DNA from: NORP259 sp041398705 | Lineage (GTDB): Bacteria > Planctomycetota > UBA1135 > GCA-002686595 | Assembly (NCBI GenBank): GCA_041398705.1 | Contig: JAWKUI010000001.1 | Span: 558,001 to 622,000 of the forward strand | DNA length: 64,000 nucleotides | Reading direction: 5' to 3' | Part shown: positions 60,842 through 64,000 of the stretch, piece after piece | Position numbering within the stretch: position 1 is the stretch's first letter | Layout: every line of letters begins with the position of its first letter | Notes under the pieces: model-generated | The model's database searches: none | What the model was told of the DNA's origin: nothing | Seen by the model: only the letters and a program-made list of their open reading frames with translations | Translations under genes and position numbers: made by a program

Positions 60842-61972
60842 TCAGAAGGTGACGCTGAGGCCGTTGGTCAAGTTCGACTGACCCACGCCAGCGGCGCCAT
60901 CGCGGTACCAGACCTGGAAGTTCCAGGTGGAACCGGCGGTGATGGTCGGCGAGCCGGGTACGGGCACGGTCGCGGGCACGTCAAAGCCGGTGCCGACGCT
61001 CGAAGTGCCAACCAGGTTCACGTAGGTGCCACTGCCGTCGAATTGGCCGACAGAGTTCAGGCTGCCGCCGATGACGTTGTAGCGGCCGATCACCGAGGGG
61101 GCGATCGCGAGGCAGAGGTGACCCGCTCCGACGGGCATGCCCGGATCCGAGATGCCGTCACCCACCAGCGCATAGCAGAACTCGGAGCTGGGGCCGCCTT
61201 GCACTTCGAGGTGCAGGGTCGAACCGCCGGGGGCGGTCATGCTGCCGGTCAGCACGGCGGGGGAGCCGGTGGAGTTGTTGTCCGCGGGCGAGCAGAACGG
61301 CGTGCCGACGGTGTTCGAGTTGTCGGTCAGCACGAGGTTGTCGAAGTTGATGATGTGGTTGCCGAACCAAGCGGTGCCACCCCAGATGCGGTCGGCGGCG
61401 ATGCCGACGTAGGAGACGCCGGCCATCACGGTTTGCCACGTGTCGTCATCGGGAACCCCCGCGCTCGGGCTGTTCGGGGCGTGGGCGACGCTCCAGCCCG
61501 GGGGAACGACCAGCGAAGCGCTGGGGATGGCCACGGAGTGGGTTTGCCAGGGCGAGGAGCCGAACTGGAACACATCGCCCGTGGCGGTCAGCAGGAACGT
61601 ATCGTCGAGCAGGTTGGTCGGGGTGCCGTTGTCGAAGCCCACCACGAGGAAGATGTGGGTTCCGAAGTTGGAGGATCCCGTCACGACTTCGCGGTCATAC
61701 GAGAAGGCGCTGACACCGCGCGTGATGAAGTCCCCCGACCAGGGGTGGCCGGCCGTCGTGGGCACGAGCACGGGGGCGAACAAGACCGCCTGGCTCGAGG
61801 CGAAGGTGGTCTGGATCATGCCTCCCGGGTTGCCCCCCGTCGCGAAGTACGTCGCCGGGGTGGCGAAGTCACGGGCCCAACCATGGGGGTTGCCGGTGGA
61901 GAAATCTTCGCTGGTGCCCTGGCCGAAAGCCGGGGTCACCAGCGCCGCAAGCAGGAGGAGAGCGCGCTGCAT
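60842..61972 (-). CDS. Secreted protein with recurrent C-terminal domain
   Basis: 376 residues from ATG 61972. Signal peptide MQRALLLLAALVTPAFGQ. The N-terminal ~200 residues are a beta-sandwich type (GWARDFATPATYFATGG, ending FDNLVLTDNSN), the choice-of-anchor style of exported planctomycete proteins. The last ~145 residues, FCSPADNNSTG through HLCLAIAPSVIGRYN to WNFQVWYRD and SNLTNGLSVTF, closely match the protein at 3366. Extracellular; function unknown. Confidence 0.72.
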   Translation of the reverse strand: MQRALLLLAALVTPAFGQGTSEDFSTGNPHGWARDFATPATYFATGGNPGGMIQTTFASSQAVLFAPVLVPTTAGHPWSGDFITRGVSAFSYDREVVTGSSNFGTHIFLVVGFDNGTPTNLLDDTFLLTATGDVFQFGSSPWQTHSVAIPSASLVVPPGWSVAHAPNSPSAGVPDDDTWQTVMAGVSYVGIAADRIWGGTAWFGNHIINFDNLVLTDNSNTVGTPFCSPADNNSTGSPAVLTGSMTAPGGSTLHLEVQGGPSSEFCYALVGDGISDPGMPVGAGHLCLAIAPSVIGRYNVIGGSLNSVGQFDGSGTYVNLVGTSSVGTGFDVPATVPVPGSPTITAGSTWNFQVWYRDGAAGVGQSNLTNGLSVTF

Positions 61973-62025
61973 GGATGAATCCAGGTGGAGGGTTCGCGGC
62001 ACTGCCGCGTGGGGGAGGACCCGGA

Positions 62026-63276
62026 TCAGGCGGGGTCCTCGAACGCCATGACGACCTGGTTGCCGGGCAGCGGATAGGTCACTTCGACGCGGTAGGCGCG
62101 GAAGTGGTCCGCATTCCAGCCCAGGGCGTGGAACACGTGCTCGCGCAGTTGCGCGTAGGCGGGGAACTCGAGCAGGCGCAGGCGCCGGTGGTCGGTTCCC
62201 AGGCTCATGAGAGCCTCCGGCAGCTCCTTGCGGTCCAGGCGGCGGGTCGGGTCGCCGGCCCGGGCGGCGCCGCGGATCATCGTGTCGTAGGCGATGGCGC
62301 GCGGGGTGCAACCGGGGAAGACGTCGCGATGCACAAGCAGGTCGAAAACCAGCTTGCGGGTCGACGCTTCGGGGATCACGAAGAAGTGCGGCGGACGCTC
62401 GGGTCCGGGCTTGCGGCCCTCGAGCTCGTTTTCGTTGAGCTCGCCGATCACGAAGTCGACCTTGGACGCGGGGCCGAAACCCGTGGGGGCCAAGGTGTAT
62501 TGGATCACGCCGTTCCCGAGGTCGTCGGCATGGGTGGGGGCGGGCGGCGCGTTGCAGAACTCGTCGAGGCGCACATCGTTGAGTCCCTCCATCGCCGGCT
62601 GGCGGCGAATGGTCTTCGGGATACGCACCGATTCCTTGCCCTGCGGCTCGAGGCGTTGGGTGCCGAGATGAACGATGGCGTCGGGGCGGATGCGGTCGAT
62701 GCCCAGCAGGCACTTGATCGCCACGATGTCGATGCCCTTGCCCTTGGCGCTGGGATGCAGCGCCATGGACGTGATCTCAGTGTCGCTCGAAACCCCGTTG
62801 AGTTCGGCAAACGCCTTGAAGATCGATTGGCGTCGCTGCGCCTCGAATTCCCGGCGTTCCTCGGGCAGCCAGGCGGTCAGCATCGCTTTGAGCGAGCTGC
62901 GATCCCCGGCCACGTCGCGGATCAGTTTGTCGAATTCTGAGACAGACGCGGTGGTGCGGTCGCAGAGTTCGGCCGATGCTCCGGCCTGCCGGGCGGCATC
63001 TACGATGCGCTGCAGCGGGTTCGGCCCGGGCAGCAGTTGAATCGTGGCCACGGGGTCGGGCTGGGCGATCGCTTTGAGAAATCGACTAGCCGTCACGGTG
63101 GTGATCCCGAGGGTCTTCGCAAGGATCTGGGGTCCTGCAATACGCCGCGGGAGTTGCGAGATCAGCTCGTTGAATTGTGTTTCCAGGTCCATTCCAAGGG
63201 TTTCCACGCGCTTGCGGAGGCCAGCTCCGGCGGTAGGGTGGACCTTGGTGGCAGTCTGTTCGGTGGGGCTGGGCAT
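62026..63276 (-). CDS. Cytoplasmic regulator-like protein of unknown function
   Basis: 416 residues. The N-terminal segment (~30-70; RIAGPQILAKTLGITTVTASRFLKAIAQ) reads as a helix-turn-helix. The rest is globular, with repeated charged helices and a C-terminal part around LLVHRDVFPGCTP. No signal or membrane segment. ATG 63276 is used; an internal ATG at 63192 would still include the helix-turn-helix. Ends 53 bases before the secreted-protein start and may be co-transcribed with it. Role unknown. Confidence 0.55.
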   Translation of the reverse strand: MPSPTEQTATKVHPTAGAGLRKRVETLGMDLETQFNELISQLPRRIAGPQILAKTLGITTVTASRFLKAIAQPDPVATIQLLPGPNPLQRIVDAARQAGASAELCDRTTASVSEFDKLIRDVAGDRSSLKAMLTAWLPEERREFEAQRRQSIFKAFAELNGVSSDTEITSMALHPSAKGKGIDIVAIKCLLGIDRIRPDAIVHLGTQRLEPQGKESVRIPKTIRRQPAMEGLNDVRLDEFCNAPPAPTHADDLGNGVIQYTLAPTGFGPASKVDFVIGELNENELEGRKPGPERPPHFFVIPEASTRKLVFDLLVHRDVFPGCTPRAIAYDTMIRGAARAGDPTRRLDRKELPEALMSLGTDHRRLRLLEFPAYAQLREHVFHALGWNADHFRAYRVEVTYPLPGNQVVMAFEDPA

Positions 63277-63560
63277 GGCTGGAGACTATCAATTCCTTCA
63301 GATACTCCCCACTCTAGGCTGTCCTGCGCTTTCCGGGGGGATTTTCTTTCCAGGAAAATTTTCGGGAGAAATCCTCGGAAGGAGCCCCCGCTTTTTCCGG
63401 AAGCGGATATACCAAGTTCTGTGACCGACGCCGGCCGGGTTGCGGCCTGGGCCCCAAGTGGGACCAGCAACCCGAGTGACGGCGCAGTCAAACAACGGAG
63501 GCTGACCGTCGCCAGTGGCGAACGCGAGGCCTTGGCAAAACGGCACTCTCCACTCCTACC

Positions 63561-64000
63561 ATGAAAGTTCAGAAGACTCTCCGCCTGGCCCTGGGGGCCG
63601 GACTGTTCACGTCCTTGCTGCAGCTTGCGCCTGCGCAGGTGACGGCTAGCTACACCCTGCTGCTCTCCGAAGGCGATGCCATGCCCGGCTTCCCCGGCGA
63701 GCTCATCACCCGCATCGACGATGTGGATGTCAACGGCAACGGCGACTGGCTTGCCGAAGTCGCCACCGATGGCGCCACTGCACAAAACACCTACGTGGTG
63801 CACAACGGAAACACGATTTGGGTTGAAAGCGGCAACCTCGGTTTCACCGCGCCCGTCGGCGGCATCGCTGGCGGCTTCATGGACACGATGCAGATCAACG
63901 ACAACGGGGATATCCTGCTGGTCTTCCCGTTGACCCACCCTGTGAACGGCTCCATCACGGTGATGACCGTCAACGGGGTGACCGTGATTGACGCCAAGAC
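63561..64000 (+). CDS. Secreted protein, 3' end beyond the window
   Basis: 146 residues visible from ATG 63561 to the edge. A signal peptide (LALGAGLFTSLLQLAPAQ) is followed by short beta-repeats: LLSEGDAMPGFPGELITRIDDV, NGNGDWLAEV and INDNGDILLVF. This is the repeat style of planctomycete exported beta-propeller-like proteins (DUF7453-like). The C-terminus is missing, so whether it ends in the same domain as the proteins at 3366 and 60842 cannot be seen. Confidence 0.55.
   Translation, partial: MKVQKTLRLALGAGLFTSLLQLAPAQVTASYTLLLSEGDAMPGFPGELITRIDDVDVNGNGDWLAEVATDGATAQNTYVVHNGNTIWVESGNLGFTAPVGGIAGGFMDTMQINDNGDILLVFPLTHPVNGSITVMTVNGVTVIDAK

Overview
The window is a high-GC, gene-dense bacterial chromosome segment, most likely from a marine-type Planctomycetota. 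The evidence is a complete polar-type flagellar gene set with unusual planctomycete-style accessory genes, and secreted proteins that end in a shared C-terminal domain finishing in a W-x-FQ-x-W-x-RD block. I recall that ending from uncultured or recently cultured deep-branching planctomycetes, so the lineage is inference and not proven from sequence. No rRNA, tRNA, CRISPR array, insertion sequence or prophage was recognised.

Left flank (1-15.4 kb): a three-gene operon of type IV pilin-like and PilX-like proteins running off the left edge; a secreted DNRLRE-like protein; a YdeI/DUF1801 protein; an SbcD/SbcC-like (YhaO/YhaN-like) nuclease-ATPase pair; a YbaK-type deacylase; a second secreted protein with the shared C-terminal domain; a TIM-barrel protein; IspG of the MEP isoprenoid pathway; and an FAD-dependent amine or amino-acid oxidase.

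Flagellar core (15.6-57.1 kb): four blocks. (a) Minus strand, motA - two motB paralogues - fliL - fliM - fliN, closed by a hairpin terminator. (b) Minus strand, a single 13.8-kb run of 16 tightly packed genes from 33947 down to 20160. It holds a receiver/HATPase regulator, three unknown envelope genes, a sensor kinase, a sigma-54 activator, flgB, flgC, fliE, fliF, fliG, fliH, fliI, fliJ and motE. A near-consensus sigma-54 promoter surrounded by inverted repeats sits at its head, and a terminator closes it. (c) Plus strand, two very short flagellins, then fliD - fliS - a small chaperone-like gene. (d) Plus strand, fliO-P-Q-R-flhB-flhA-flhF-flhG-small gene-fliA plus four small or lipoprotein genes. 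This block is preceded by a second sigma-54 promoter and closed by a terminator. A FlgM-like anti-sigma gene lies 1.5 kb further on.

Regulation reads as a cascade: sigma-54 with two activators drives the basal body/export operons and fliA, then FliA (sigma-28) drives fliD, motA and flgM from sigma-28-like promoters, and FlgM closes the loop. Inserted among the flagellar blocks are an SLC13/RCK transporter with a VTT/TVP38 membrane protein, and an AT-richer gene of unknown function (43301-45181).

Right flank (57.3-64 kb): an M1-type metallopeptidase with a membrane partner, a third secreted protein with the shared C-terminal domain, a regulator-like unknown gene, and the start of another secreted protein cut by the window edge.

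The strongest candidates for undescribed biology are the three coupled unknown genes inside the sigma-54 flagellar operon, the two-MotB stator, and the recurring C-terminal domain.
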